Origin: an uncultured Blautia sp.
Lineage (GTDB): Bacteria; Bacillota; Clostridia; Lachnospirales; Lachnospiraceae
Reading direction: 5' to 3'
DNA length: 64,000 nt
Assembly: GCA_946557785.1 (NCBI GenBank)
Contig: CAMNTH010000003.1
Span: 163,737 to 227,736 of the forward strand
Both the position numbers and the translations under genes were made by a program. Position 1 is the first letter of the stretch; every line of letters begins with the position of its first letter. The notes beneath the pieces were generated by a model that searched no databases, was not told the DNA's origin, and saw only the letters and a list, made by a program, of their open reading frames with translations. Shown piece after piece: positions 9,962-20,966 of this stretch.

Positions 9962-11242
9962 TTATTCGTTATTGTCTCTCTTTTTGAAATGATAGATTAG
10001 CAGGATGACCACTGCAATGATCACAACAATGATAATCCATACAAATGGATTTTTCACAATAGAAGAAACGCCTGTCACCTGATCCGCAGATGCTTCTTTG
10101 CTGTCAGTCTCCTTTGGCGCCGTTTCCGCTTCTGCTTCCTTGACTGCTTCCTTCGCAGGTTCAGCCGTTGGCACAGCCTCTTTTGTCGGTTCTGCTGTTG
10201 GAGCAGGAGTCTCCGTAGGTATCTTGGTTGGCTCAGGTGTTGGAACCGCTGTAGCGGTCGGCTGCGGAGTCGCTGTGGGCGCCTTGGTGGGTTCTGGTGT
10301 CGGAGTCGGTGTGGAAGTCGGCATAGGAGTTGCCGTGGGCGCTTTCGTTGGCTTCGGTGTAGAAGTAGGAGCCTTCGTCGGCTCCGGACTTGGGGTCACC
10401 GTAGCAGTCGCCCCCTTGGCAAGGAGATCCGCCTCCTTGGGATCCTCTGCTGGCTCCGTACCGGTCTGTTCCTCACTATTAGACTGATTCTGTGCTTCCC
10501 CTGACACTTCCGGAGTTCCATTCTGTGTCTCACCTGCTGCTTCCGGAACCGTACCCTGTCCATCGTCAGTCTGCTGACTCTGTGTATTGTTACTCACTTC
10601 CATGTTTACAAGATTATTATCAGTATCCGCCGTACCATAAGGCTTCATTCCTCTCATGTTTACCCAGCCTTTAGTACCGTTCTGTGTTTCTGCCTGCACC
10701 CAATGGCTTCCGTCTTTCATATCTGCATCCAGGGTTACATGAAGCTTCGAACCGCCGGGAATGGCATCTGTGCCCGGAACCTTACCGTATTTTTCTCCAG
10801 GACCCTGATACAAATAAACGCTTCCTGCGTCCTGTCTTGGCTCTATATCATAATCTGCATTGTAATCCACATTGTCTTTCCCTGCAAGGTAAAGCTCGGA
10901 ATCGATGCATTCTGATTTTGTAGCAGGTCTTAAGTCATCCTCCAGAATATATCCGTACATTCCGTGATACTGTGTATAACCCCATATGCGGTTATTCTCA
11001 TCTGTCTTCTCGCCTTCAATATGAAGTGCGGTTCCATTGGGAATCAGTTCATTGTTCAGCTTAGAGCTCTCAGCGCTTGCATTGGAATAAAAATCCAAGC
11101 CTCCGTCCGGTGATTCCACGATCATATAATAATCTGTAACCAGATCTGGTCTATGAGACATGCCCACCTCATCTGCGTACACATTCACAGTCATCAGAAT
11201 GCATATCAACAAAGCCCAAAATGCCTTCACACACTTCCTCAT
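9962..11242 (-). CDS. Secreted/anchored SH3-domain protein with Pro/Thr-rich repeats and C-terminal TM helix
   Basis: Signal peptide MRKCVKAFWALLICILMTVNVYA; two SH3b-like regions; TPxPTKAPTATP repeats; IVKNPFVWIIIVVIIAVVILLIYHFKKR tail. Confidence 0.8.
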   Translation of the reverse strand: MRKCVKAFWALLICILMTVNVYADEVGMSHRPDLVTDYYMIVESPDGGLDFYSNASAESSKLNNELIPNGTALHIEGEKTDENNRIWGYTQYHGMYGYILEDDLRPATKSECIDSELYLAGKDNVDYNADYDIEPRQDAGSVYLYQGPGEKYGKVPGTDAIPGGSKLHVTLDADMKDGSHWVQAETQNGTKGWVNMRGMKPYGTADTDNNLVNMEVSNNTQSQQTDDGQGTVPEAAGETQNGTPEVSGEAQNQSNSEEQTGTEPAEDPKEADLLAKGATATVTPSPEPTKAPTSTPKPTKAPTATPMPTSTPTPTPEPTKAPTATPQPTATAVPTPEPTKIPTETPAPTAEPTKEAVPTAEPAKEAVKEAEAETAPKETDSKEASADQVTGVSSIVKNPFVWIIIVVIIAVVILLIYHFKKRDNNE

Positions 11243-11389
11243 AATTTCCCCTTCAATCTTTCTCTTTATAAAGAGTATTTTTCTTTTCATATTATGCCGT
11301 TTCAAGATGCTGTTACTATTCTATCATACATTTCCTAAAATAGTAATCCCCTTTTTTACAAATTTCACGAAAAAAATCGACAACAGCAA

Positions 11390-11418
11390 AAGCCCCTCCG
11401 GTCATCCGGAGAGGCTTT
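11390..11418 (-). terminator. Intrinsic terminator after fucI
   Basis: Hairpin AGCCTCTCCGG-ATGA-CCGGAGGGGCT followed by TTTTG on the minus strand. Confidence 0.7.
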
Positions 11419-11434
11419 GGGATATATGCGGTAA

Positions 11435-13231
11435 TTATTTGTAAAGAGGTCCGTAGTTCTTGCAGGCTCTGTAATCTGCGCCTTCTTTGTCCATACCAAA
11501 TGCGTTCCATGCCGCCGGACGGAAAATCTTCTCTTCCGGTACGTTGTGCATGCAAACCGGGATACGGAGCATAGAGCACATGGTAATAAGGTCAGCACCG
11601 ATATGTCCGTAGGAAATTGCACCATGGTTAGCTCCCCAGTTATTCATTACATCGTATGCAGTCTTGAATGCACCGTCTTTTCCATCACATCTTGGTGCAA
11701 ACCAAGTACATGGCCATGTGTAGTCCGTACGTTTCCAAAGTTTGTCAGAAACTTCTTCCGGAAGATCCACAGTCCAGCCTTCTGCAATCTGCAGAACCGG
11801 CCCAAGGCCTTTTACAAGGTTCAGACGAATCATAGTTGCAGGCATTTCAGCCTTTGTTTCAAATCTGGAAGAATATCCGCCCCCACGGAAATATCCGATA
11901 TCAGCAAAGTTCCAGGTCGTATTCTTCATGATTGCATCCTGATCTTCTTGTGTTACTTCATACCATGGCTTCATAACAGGATTTCCGTCAGCATCTTTTG
12001 CAGCGCCGTTGGCATCCAGACAGCATGCTCCGGAGTTGATCAGATGGATAAATCCTCCGTTTGCTGCTGCAACACCTTCTACATCATATCCGGTAGCTTT
12101 CTTAACTGCTTCCGGGCTCCAGTAGGTACGAACATCTGCAAACATCTGAGCGCGGTTGGTAAGAAGTTTCATAAACATCATGCCAAGTCCGTTCAGAACG
12201 TCATTTTCTGTTGCCAGAACGTATGGCTCTCTTGCGCCGTCCCAGTCAAAGGATGTATTCAGCATAGCCTCTGCAAAGTCACCGTTTGGATAGAAGTCAG
12301 TCCACTGTCTCTGTCCCTGGAAACCTGCTGCAAGAGCATTATGGCCTACCATCTCTTCTTCACAGCCTTCCGGAAGGTTTGGATTGCCGTTCATCAGGTC
12401 TTTGATAATAACAGCCATCTTAACAACAAATTCGAACTGCTCTTCCTTCTTCGCATCTGTCATCTGAAGTTCTGCCGGGTTCTTATCGAAACCGATGATA
12501 CATTTTTCTTTAGCCCATGCAAGAGCTTTCTGGAATTCTGCTTCATCGTAGATTCCTTCTGTCATACGACGGATAATCTCTACTTCGTCAACAGATTCTA
12601 CACGCATGCCAAGGTAGGACTCAATAAAGTCAGAATCAATAATGGATCCGCCGATACCCATGCAGATGGAACCGATCTGTAAATAAGATTTTCCTCTCAT
12701 GGAAGCTGCTGCAACTGCTGCACGGCCGAATCTTAACAGTTTTTCCTGAACGTCTGCCGGAATAGAGGTGTCGTCTGCTTCGCAAACGTCATGTCCGTAA
12801 ATTCCGAATGCCGGAAGACCTTTCTGTGCATGTGTAGCCAGAACAGATGCAAGGTAAACTGCACCAGGTCTTTCTGTTCCATTAAAGCCCCATACAGCTT
12901 TGATGGTCTGAGGATCCATATCCATTGTCTCGGATCCGTAGCACCAGCATGGAGTAACGGTTACAGTAATGTCAACGCCTTCTCTTCTGAATTTATCAGC
13001 ACATGCTGCGGATTCTGCAACACGGCCGATAGTTGTATCAGCGATTACTACCTTTACAGGTTCGCCGTTGGAATATCTAAGATTTTCTTCGAATAATTTT
13101 GCTGCGGATCTTGCCATATTCATGGTCTGCTCTTCCAGAGACTCACGAACCTTCAATGCGCCGCGGCGTCCGTCGATGGTTGGTCTGATACCGATTACTG
13201 GATAGCTTCCGATTAATCTGCTCTTTGCCAT
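11435..13231 (-). CDS. fucI: L-fucose isomerase
   Basis: [40 protein letters not shown]..., strong FucI similarity over full length; start at 13231 after an AGGTATTTTAACC leader. Confidence 0.95.
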   Translation of the reverse strand: MAKSRLIGSYPVIGIRPTIDGRRGALKVRESLEEQTMNMARSAAKLFEENLRYSNGEPVKVVIADTTIGRVAESAACADKFRREGVDITVTVTPCWCYGSETMDMDPQTIKAVWGFNGTERPGAVYLASVLATHAQKGLPAFGIYGHDVCEADDTSIPADVQEKLLRFGRAAVAAASMRGKSYLQIGSICMGIGGSIIDSDFIESYLGMRVESVDEVEIIRRMTEGIYDEAEFQKALAWAKEKCIIGFDKNPAELQMTDAKKEEQFEFVVKMAVIIKDLMNGNPNLPEGCEEEMVGHNALAAGFQGQRQWTDFYPNGDFAEAMLNTSFDWDGAREPYVLATENDVLNGLGMMFMKLLTNRAQMFADVRTYWSPEAVKKATGYDVEGVAAANGGFIHLINSGACCLDANGAAKDADGNPVMKPWYEVTQEDQDAIMKNTTWNFADIGYFRGGGYSSRFETKAEMPATMIRLNLVKGLGPVLQIAEGWTVDLPEEVSDKLWKRTDYTWPCTWFAPRCDGKDGAFKTAYDVMNNWGANHGAISYGHIGADLITMCSMLRIPVCMHNVPEEKIFRPAAWNAFGMDKEGADYRACKNYGPLYK

Positions 13232-13424
13232 GGTTAAAATACCTCCATTATATATGTATTTACGGACTATAACGCTCCTTACAGTCCTTATGATTAAATT
13301 ATACGATTGCCAACATGAAATTACTTGTGTTATAATAGCAAAAAATAGGACAATATTCACTTTTCCAGCATTATTTCAAAAATGTCTCTAAAATTTTTAT
13401 AAACAATCGAAAGAAGGTGTTATC

Positions 13425-14273
13425 TTGCATGACTTAGACCACAATGAAGACAGGCCCAGAGGTACGTATGACTTTCCTTTTGAGTTTCATCATCTGGACA
13501 GTGCCCATCCCAGATATGTTATGTCCTACCACTGGCATGTGGAATATGAAATCATGCGTATCCTAAAAGGAACACTCACTGTCACTTTAGACGAAAAAAG
13601 TTTTACCGCAGTGCCCGGAGATGTGATTTTTGTCCATAGCGGAATCCTGCACAGCGGCATTCCCGAAGATTGTATTTACCAGTGTCTTGTATTTGACGGA
13701 AATGTATTCTTAAAGCATAATTCCACCTGTGCGGGCTATATGCAGAAAATTATTCACCAGGAAATTATGGTCTATCATCATTTTACAAATAAATATCCTG
13801 AAATACTGTATGCGGTAAACCGTCTTTTTGATGCCATCTGGAAGAAAGGATCCGGATATGAGCTAATTGTTCTTGGACAATTTTACCACTTTTTTGGTAT
13901 TGTTTTTAGTAATCATTACTATCTGGACGGCATTACCAAAGCACGAAGGGATTATAAGCGCATTCTTCAGCTAAAACAGGTGTTGGAATTTATCGAGCAT
14001 AATTATGCAGCGCCCCTGACTTTGCAGCAGATGTCCGCTTCCGTCTCCATGTCACCTAAATATTTCTGCAGGTTTTTCTCGGAAATGACACACCAGACTC
14101 CTATGGATTACCTGAATCGTCAGCGAATTGAGCAAGCCTGCTACCAGCTTTCCACTACTGATGATTCTATTACGGAAATCGCCTATCGAAATGGATTTAA
14201 TGACCTGAGTTATTTTATCAGGACATTTAAAAAATATAAGGGAATTACTCCCGGAAAGTACAAGAGAGCCTGA
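13425..14273 (+). CDS. AraC-family transcriptional regulator with N-terminal cupin
   Basis: Cupin (HWHVEYEIMRILKGTLTVTLDEKSF) plus C-terminal double HTH; divergent from fucI. Confidence 0.9.
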   Translation: MHDLDHNEDRPRGTYDFPFEFHHLDSAHPRYVMSYHWHVEYEIMRILKGTLTVTLDEKSFTAVPGDVIFVHSGILHSGIPEDCIYQCLVFDGNVFLKHNSTCAGYMQKIIHQEIMVYHHFTNKYPEILYAVNRLFDAIWKKGSGYELIVLGQFYHFFGIVFSNHYYLDGITKARRDYKRILQLKQVLEFIEHNYAAPLTLQQMSASVSMSPKYFCRFFSEMTHQTPMDYLNRQRIEQACYQLSTTDDSITEIAYRNGFNDLSYFIRTFKKYKGITPGKYKRA

Positions 14274-14286
14274 AACGGCTCTCTCT

Positions 14287-15075
14287 TTAATTTCCCGCAC
14301 TTTCATATTTTGTAATTGCTTTGTTAAAAATCAGCCTTCTAAGCCATGTGATAAACACCACGGAGCAGGGAACGCCAAGGATATAGGGCCAGAGTGCCAG
14401 CCGCCCAAGAAGCAGGCATACGGGAACATAGCTGACCACTGCATGAGGAAGAACCGTCACAAGGACCACACGGACTGATTTCGGATAAATAGTAAGAGGA
14501 TACTTGGCAAAGTTCTGCACATCATACAATATATTTTGAAGACTGGATACATTGATCAGGCAGAAGGCAATGGATTGTCCCATCAGCTCCATATTTGCCC
14601 GGATACAAACTCCGAAGAGCAGATTTATCCCAAACAAAAGAAGCATTCCTGCATGGGTTTCCAGGTGAAGCCTGCGCAGTGCATACACCATCAGGCTGCA
14701 GGCAGTAATCAGGGTACATAATCCTGCAAAGTTGATCTGGGCGCCCAGAATCTGCGTGGTAAGATTCACCGGACGGAGCATATATCTGTCAAATTCTCCT
14801 GTTCTTATCCGGTGTTTCATTCCCGTACTTCCCTGGAACAAAAGTGTATAGGCGCCCTCGCTGAACATCACACAGCCGTACAGAAGCGACACCTCATACA
14901 TATTCCAGCCTGCCACAGAAGAAATATTGTGAAACAGTGCAAACAGAAATACAAGACCCACAGCCTGCCATATGCCCCCTGCAATGGTGGATACGATAAA
15001 ATCATTTTTATATTCCATCAGCCCCCGGATATTCTGGGCACTGTATCGGAAATAGAGTTTCAGATTCCTAAGCAT
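14287..15075 (-). CDS. ABC-2 type export permease
   Basis: Membrane protein paired with a second permease and an ATPase; start at 15075 after GGAGG. Confidence 0.8.
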   Translation of the reverse strand: MLRNLKLYFRYSAQNIRGLMEYKNDFIVSTIAGGIWQAVGLVFLFALFHNISSVAGWNMYEVSLLYGCVMFSEGAYTLLFQGSTGMKHRIRTGEFDRYMLRPVNLTTQILGAQINFAGLCTLITACSLMVYALRRLHLETHAGMLLLFGINLLFGVCIRANMELMGQSIAFCLINVSSLQNILYDVQNFAKYPLTIYPKSVRVVLVTVLPHAVVSYVPVCLLLGRLALWPYILGVPCSVVFITWLRRLIFNKAITKYESAGN

Positions 15076-15077
15076 TT

Positions 15078-15881
15078 TCATCCTCCCTGAATTGTTACTC
15101 TGCGGATTGCAAAGCGAAAGAAAAAGTACCCGAATACCCATAACACGATCACCCACACAAGCTGCAGAAGCAGCATGTTGACTGCCTGTGCGCCCTCGGT
15201 TCTTCCCAGAAAGATCTGCGTGGGTGTATACATGATGGACTGAAAAGGCAACACTTTCGCAATTTTCTCAAACCACTCCGGGTAAAAGGACAGAGGAAGA
15301 AGTGCTCCTGAAAAAATGTCCGTAATTACCTGCCGCATGTAGATTACCCCATATCCGTTGCTGGTAAAAAAGCAGCAAAGCCCGGCAAGATAGGAAATAC
15401 AAAACTTCACAAAAAAAGCCATAAGGATACTCACCGCAAACAAAAAGAAACGCTCCGGCGCCAGATATTTTCCAAGATCGCAAAGGCATACCGCTGCAGT
15501 TCCGGTCACAAATGCGGCAACCGCCCCCTCTGCCGCAGCGGACCCTATCGTCTGAAACAAACAACGGCTCTGAAAGCTTATGGGCTTGATCAGATCCATA
15601 ATGATGGAACCCTCCAGCACAGAACCTGCTATCTCCCATTCCGTACCATTGCCCAGGATGGACTGCATTAGAAATACGATCATAAGGTAAACGATCATAT
15701 CATCCCTGGTATATCCGGAAATGACAGACTGTTCCTGAAACAGTACATTCCATAAAAACAAGGATGCTACAAGGGATACGCTGGCATTTACAATATTCAT
15801 AAGCAGCGCCCCCCTGTAGTTCAGTCTGGTGCTGATAGTGCATCCTGCAAAACCTTTATACTTTCTGAAAAATCTGATCAT
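15078..15881 (-). CDS. ABC-2 type export permease
   Basis: Six-TM-like membrane protein, overlapping stop/start with the ATPase gene. Confidence 0.8.
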   Translation of the reverse strand: MIRFFRKYKGFAGCTISTRLNYRGALLMNIVNASVSLVASLFLWNVLFQEQSVISGYTRDDMIVYLMIVFLMQSILGNGTEWEIAGSVLEGSIIMDLIKPISFQSRCLFQTIGSAAAEGAVAAFVTGTAAVCLCDLGKYLAPERFFLFAVSILMAFFVKFCISYLAGLCCFFTSNGYGVIYMRQVITDIFSGALLPLSFYPEWFEKIAKVLPFQSIMYTPTQIFLGRTEGAQAVNMLLLQLVWVIVLWVFGYFFFRFAIRRVTIQGG

Positions 15882-16885
15882 CAGCTATTCACCTGCAATT
15901 CTGAACGATATATTTTTTCAATTACCTGCTTAATATCCGGCTCGATCACAGAAATATCCCGGATGTCCGCCAGCTCTTCCACCAGACTGATCACCTCATA
16001 AGCCGTATGGATATGGAGGTCAAACATCACCGTGATGGTATGGGCATCCTCCATTTCCAGGCGAAGCTCCGGGTGCTCCAAAAGTTTCTGATAAACATCC
16101 CTCCCCGGCTTTTTCAGACTGATGCGCACACCCCTCTCATGGGCAAACATGGACTGGAGCTGTTCCCTTTCCACATCGCTTATGATACGGCCCTGATCAA
16201 TTACGATCACCCTCCTGCAAAGATCCTCTATGTCCTGCAGGTCATGGCTTGTGAGAATGATGGTGGTACCCCGTTCCCGGTTCATCATCCGGATAAGCTC
16301 GCGCATATTTTCCTTGACTGTAACGTCCAGCCCGATGGTGGGCTCGTCCAGATAAAGCACTTTCGGATCGTGCAGAAGGGAGGCTGCAAGGTCTGCCCGC
16401 ATTCTCTGACCTAAAGAAAGTCTCCTTGCCGTCCTGGTGATAAATTCCCCAAGCCCGAAAACCTCCTTAAAAAGTTCCATATTTTCCTTATAACGTGCAT
16501 CCGGGATTTCATAGATATCTTTCAGCAGCCTGAAAGATTCCTCCACGGGAATATCCCACCAAAGCTGTGTCCTCTGACCGAACACAACACCAACGTTTCT
16601 GGCATTGGCAATCCGATCCTTATAGGGATTTACCCCCTGAATCTCAATCTCTCCGCCGCTGGCGTGGAGAATCCCTGTAAGCATCTTGATGGTAGTTGAT
16701 TTTCCGGCTCCGTTCGGGCCGATATAGGCAACAGACTCTCCGTCATGGATTTCAAAGCTCACATGATCCACCGCCACTTTTTCCGTGTACTGCGGATGAA
16801 CCACGTGCTTTAAGGCCCCTGCAATTCCCGGCGCATGTGCCGGCATCTTAAAAACCTTGGTAAGGTCTCTGGCAATGATCGGCAT
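15881..16885 (-). CDS. ABC transporter ATP-binding protein (NatA/DrrA-like)
   Basis: Walker A GPNGAGKST, LSLGQRMRADLAASLLHDPKVLYLDEPTIGLD. Confidence 0.93.
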   Translation of the reverse strand: MPIIARDLTKVFKMPAHAPGIAGALKHVVHPQYTEKVAVDHVSFEIHDGESVAYIGPNGAGKSTTIKMLTGILHASGGEIEIQGVNPYKDRIANARNVGVVFGQRTQLWWDIPVEESFRLLKDIYEIPDARYKENMELFKEVFGLGEFITRTARRLSLGQRMRADLAASLLHDPKVLYLDEPTIGLDVTVKENMRELIRMMNRERGTTIILTSHDLQDIEDLCRRVIVIDQGRIISDVEREQLQSMFAHERGVRISLKKPGRDVYQKLLEHPELRLEMEDAHTITVMFDLHIHTAYEVISLVEELADIRDISVIEPDIKQVIEKIYRSELQVNS

Positions 16886-17063
16886 TTTCTCTTCCCCCTT
16901 TTTCTCGTATTTCTCATGCACACCTATTGTATCACACCATTCCCGCTGCCATTCCCTTTTTTGTCAAAATGGCTGTTTTTCAGGTCCAAACGGTATCTCC
17001 GGCAAATTGACAGCAGCTTCTCTGCCATGCTATACTTTTTTAAGATAGTAAAGGGAGGCGCCT

Positions 17064-17762
17064 ATGATTCGAATTGCTGTATGTGATGATAATGAAACAG
17101 AACTGAATGAAATTCAAAAAAAGATTCTTAAGCACTCTGAAGATTATTCCGTAACGGTTTATCCGTCCAGCAGGGAATTATGGTTTTCCATACAGGACCG
17201 TGACCTCGGGGATGTGTTTATACTGGATGTGGATATGCCGGAAATTGACGGTTTTCAGCTAGCAGAGCAGATCATGAAATATCACCCCCAGGCTCTTTTG
17301 ATCTTCCTTACCGCCCACTCTGAGTTTGCGGCCCTGGGCTACCGCTACCAGGCTCTCCGCTATGTTCACAAACTGCGCATGGATACAGAATTATATGAGG
17401 CGCTGGATGCCGCAGTCCTCCGTCTTTCGTCCATGCAGAAATCTTATCTTACCGTAAAGCACAGCGGCAGCTATTATCGGATTCCCCATAATGATATTCT
17501 GTACGTGATCCGGGTATCCAGGCTGTTGGAAATCCATACGGTAGACCGGACAATCACAGACAGACATGGGATCCGGGAGCTTTTTGAACTGCTTCATGAC
17601 TTAAGGTTTCTCTTTATTGACCGCAGCTGTTTTATCAATACGGATTATATCCGGCATATTTCCGGGACAGATGTTACCTTGATAAACGGGGAACAGCTTC
17701 CTGTCAGCAGAAGGATGCTGGCCAATCTCAAATCTTACATTGCAAAGGAATGGAACGTGTAA
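17064..17762 (+). CDS. LytTR-family response regulator
   Basis: Receiver (DVFILDVDMPEIDGFQLA) plus LytTR domain. Confidence 0.92.
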   Translation: MIRIAVCDDNETELNEIQKKILKHSEDYSVTVYPSSRELWFSIQDRDLGDVFILDVDMPEIDGFQLAEQIMKYHPQALLIFLTAHSEFAALGYRYQALRYVHKLRMDTELYEALDAAVLRLSSMQKSYLTVKHSGSYYRIPHNDILYVIRVSRLLEIHTVDRTITDRHGIRELFELLHDLRFLFIDRSCFINTDYIRHISGTDVTLINGEQLPVSRRMLANLKSYIAKEWNV

Positions 17763-19156
17763 TGGATATGCCCCTTTTTTCCGGCTTAGAGCTGGCTTAT
17801 GAATATTTCCGTAATTTTATTGCTATCCGGATGATCACCTATATGACCGATGCAGATGAGGACCGCAGAGCCCTCAGGCAAATTATCTATATTTCGCCTG
17901 CCCTTATGACTTTTATCAGCTTTGTTTTAGGAAGGATCCAAGTCCAATCCTGCTGGATCCTACTGATTACGGTTCTTTTTTCCGCATGCCTTGCCGGGTA
18001 TTCTTCTTCCGGCGGCCTTATGCTCCGCGTTACGGCCAGCGTACTGTCCTTTTTTCTTGTTGCAGCGGTAAGCATCTTCCTGGGAGGTGTTATGATCCTG
18101 CTTTTCCGGGATCCCGCTGGTATGCACTATGACCTGACTATGTTCCATAATCCAGGGTATTTCTCCCTTTTGCACAGACTTTTATCTGCCGCCGCATCCG
18201 TCCTGCTCTTTTTCAGTCTCAGAAGCTATTATCCCTATCTCAGGGTGCTCGGAAAGGGCAGGCTGCTTTTGGTTCTTGGCATTAGCGGGACATCTTATAC
18301 GATTCTTTTTGTGCTGCCAACTCTGCTCTTTTCAGATTCCCTTCTTTTTCTGCAGAGAGCTGTTATTCTTTTGGGACTGCTCCTATTGTTACTGGCAGCC
18401 CTTTGTTTTCTGCTGATCGCATGGTCTGCCCGGTATCGGCATACTGCAGATGAGCAGGGCTTGTGGAACTATACAAACCAGCTTTTGGCAGACAACTACC
18501 ACAGGCTTTTTTCCAATCAGAAGACAATTGCCAAACAGGTACATGATTTTACCAACCACCTTCTCACACTGCAGGAGCTTTTAAGCGATGACACACCTTT
18601 GGCAAAAGAATATATCCGCAGCCTTCTGGATGCCGCCTCAGAGCAGGCTGCCTCCTGCCAGAGCGGCAGCGAGGTGATCGACGCCATCATAAACTGCAAA
18701 CAGGCGGAAGCCAGGGCACTTTCCATCCAGTTTACCTATATCATCCACCTGCCGGTCTCCCTCTCCATCCCGTCCATTGACCTGTGTGCCGTGCTTGCCA
18801 ATCTGCTGGACAACGCCATAGAAGCCTGCCAAAAGCTTCCGAATCCCAAGGAACGATTTATCCACATCTCCATCGGATACAAGTACAATTTTATTTTCTT
18901 CCGTGTGGAAAACAGTGTGGAAAATAATCCTCTGGGCACCGGCCGTACCCCCGCTACCACCAAGAAGGATCGCTCCCGTCCCCATGGGCTTGGCCTGAAA
19001 AATGTTCTGGATACAGTGCGTCGCTACAGCGGTGCACTGGAGCAGGAATGCAAAGAACACCGTTTCTCCTCTGTGGCCATGATGCAATTGCCTGCGGAAG
19101 ATGTGAAAAAGATGGATATATTGTGGAAAATGGATCCAAAAGAGCAAAAGAACTGA
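17762..19156 (+). CDS. GHKL-domain sensor histidine kinase (AgrC-like)
   Basis: N-terminal TM region; VHDFTNHLLTLQELL; LDNAIEAC; HGLGLKNV. Confidence 0.88.
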   Translation: MDMPLFSGLELAYEYFRNFIAIRMITYMTDADEDRRALRQIIYISPALMTFISFVLGRIQVQSCWILLITVLFSACLAGYSSSGGLMLRVTASVLSFFLVAAVSIFLGGVMILLFRDPAGMHYDLTMFHNPGYFSLLHRLLSAAASVLLFFSLRSYYPYLRVLGKGRLLLVLGISGTSYTILFVLPTLLFSDSLLFLQRAVILLGLLLLLLAALCFLLIAWSARYRHTADEQGLWNYTNQLLADNYHRLFSNQKTIAKQVHDFTNHLLTLQELLSDDTPLAKEYIRSLLDAASEQAASCQSGSEVIDAIINCKQAEARALSIQFTYIIHLPVSLSIPSIDLCAVLANLLDNAIEACQKLPNPKERFIHISIGYKYNFIFFRVENSVENNPLGTGRTPATTKKDRSRPHGLGLKNVLDTVRRYSGALEQECKEHRFSSVAMMQLPAEDVKKMDILWKMDPKEQKN

Positions 19157-19211
19157 CAGTTTTTACGCTGTCAGTTCTCTTTATTTAAACAACTCCGGTT
19201 CATTTTCAATC

Positions 19212-20022
19212 TTAAAAATGGTATGACGAGTCATGAATACTGCAGATGAATTCTACCGTTTTCATGCCTTCTTCTCCATTAGACATAATCGCAGATTCGA
19301 TTCAAAAGCTGCTTATATACCTTGCCTACATCCACAGGAACATAGTAAACGTCTTTTGTGGTAGTTACCAGAAAATGACAGGGAAGCCAAACGCCTTTTA
19401 CAGTAATATAATCGGCTGTAGCTCCGTTTTCAAAGACAACTGAATAGCTTTCGCATTCATTTCCGTCTACTGTTCCTCTGGAAGAAAACCTGGTACTTAC
19501 TGCACCTTTCAGCATGCCGCCTATAGCCTCCACTACATGAATCCCGTAATTGAACTCATCTACTCCGCAGGTTCCCATAATATGAAGAATCTCTCCACGT
19601 TCTTCTACTGGTCTGTTCATAAACTCCGTAATCTCAGAAGCATAACGCAGAGAGGAAGACCCAAGAATAACTGCCCCTTTTTCAACCAGAGCTTCCAGTT
19701 TCTTACATTCTGCCAGGTTTCCTACGATAGGCTTATCAATGAACACAGGGTTTTTCCTGTCAAGAAAAATCTGGGCATATTCCAAATGCTTATCCCAATT
19801 GCATCCCTGAATAAAGCCGATATCAACACAATCTGCCAGTTCCTCTACGGAGCTGCAAATCTTTTCCAAATGTCTTTTTTCGCAAAAAGCTTTTACTTCG
19901 TCCTCCCCACGGAAGCCTTCATTATAAACCGCCGTATATCTGGCTCTGTTTTCCTCTTCTAAAATTCCTGAAAAGGCAAGAGGATGAGACACATCAATAT
20001 TTACAACGCCAATTTTTATCAT
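19212..20022 (-). pseudogene. Gfo/Idh/MocA-family oxidoreductase, frameshifted near its 3' end
   Basis: ORF MIKIGVVNIDVSHPLAF...RICDYV stops at 19279; the adjacent frame continues as SNGEEGMKTVEFICSIHDSSYHF* (stop 19212-19214), a plausible Gfo/Idh C-terminus. Confidence 0.65.
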
Positions 20023-20966
20023 TGTACAACACACTCCTTATATCCCAGTTCAATCAAATGTGCTACATCCTTATCGCTGTGGGCACTTTCATCTGCCGCT
20101 ACCCTTACGGGTAAGTCTCCCACCTGTATATCCGATCCTTCTTTAAATGGTTCTTCTAAAAGAATAATCTGATCTAAGGCATGAATCTTTTTTGCATGTT
20201 CCAGAAGCTCCAGAATCTGTTCTTTACTTTCATACCTTCCATTGGCATCCAGATAATAAGGGATCTTTCCATTTTCTGTATATGGTGTTCGTGCATCTTT
20301 CAAAAGCCAGTGAATCTCTGTCAGCCGGTTTTTATCCCATTCCAGCATCTTTTTCGGATCCTTGTCCCCATCAGGATCACATCCGATTTTTATTTTCAGG
20401 AAAAAGGAACCCTTTTCCACTTCTTTTCTAATTTCTTCTACGCTCATTCCGTAGGTAATCAATGGAATCGCTGCCAGCTTTTCCTGATGGCAAGAAAGCG
20501 CCATCTTTGCAAAATCAGGAAGCATCTGATCAAAATCTGTAATTCCCTGTTCTTTTGCATAAAGCTGCCATAACGTCAAATCTATGGGAACCAGTGCATT
20601 CAGCACAAAGGTCTTTCGCAGGTCTTTTTTCCCTGTGACTACTTTTGCATATTCATATACCGCTGGAAAAATTTCATCCAGAAGCTGTATGGGATTTTCA
20701 AAACTCATCCCTTCTAGTCTCTCCGCTGCATACTGGGTAATAAGAAACATGGCAGCATTTCCTCCTGCTTCCTTCATTTTCCCAAATACCTGCTCGTCTG
20801 ACCAAAGTACGCTTTGCAGGCCAAGTCCGATTCCCTTTTCTCCAGTCTGGCTTTCTACATAGACACTGACCTGCCATGTGGAAGTTACATATCCGCCCTT
20901 AAATCCAAAAGGCGCCATCAGCCTTTCCTTTTCAAATCCAGCCCCTGTTCTTGCAATTTTTATCAT
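20019..20966 (-). pseudogene. Enolase-superfamily (mandelate racemase/muconate lactonizing-like) protein, C-terminally truncated
   Basis: Recognisable barrel residues (YYLDANGRYE, ILLEEPF, VAADESAHSDKDVAHLIELGYK), then the frame ends at ECVVQ* over the RBS of the next gene. Confidence 0.6.

Noticed and set aside
10098-10487. Plus-strand ORF rich in GVGVEVGIGVAVGAF repeats.
   Set aside because: It is the exact antisense of the Pro/Thr repeats in the SH3 protein; repeat codon bias keeps the frame open.
11546-12682. Long plus-strand ORF (378 aa) opposite fucI.
   Set aside because: Antisense to a convincing FucI coding sequence; no recognisable domain and Cys/His/Ser-rich shadow composition.
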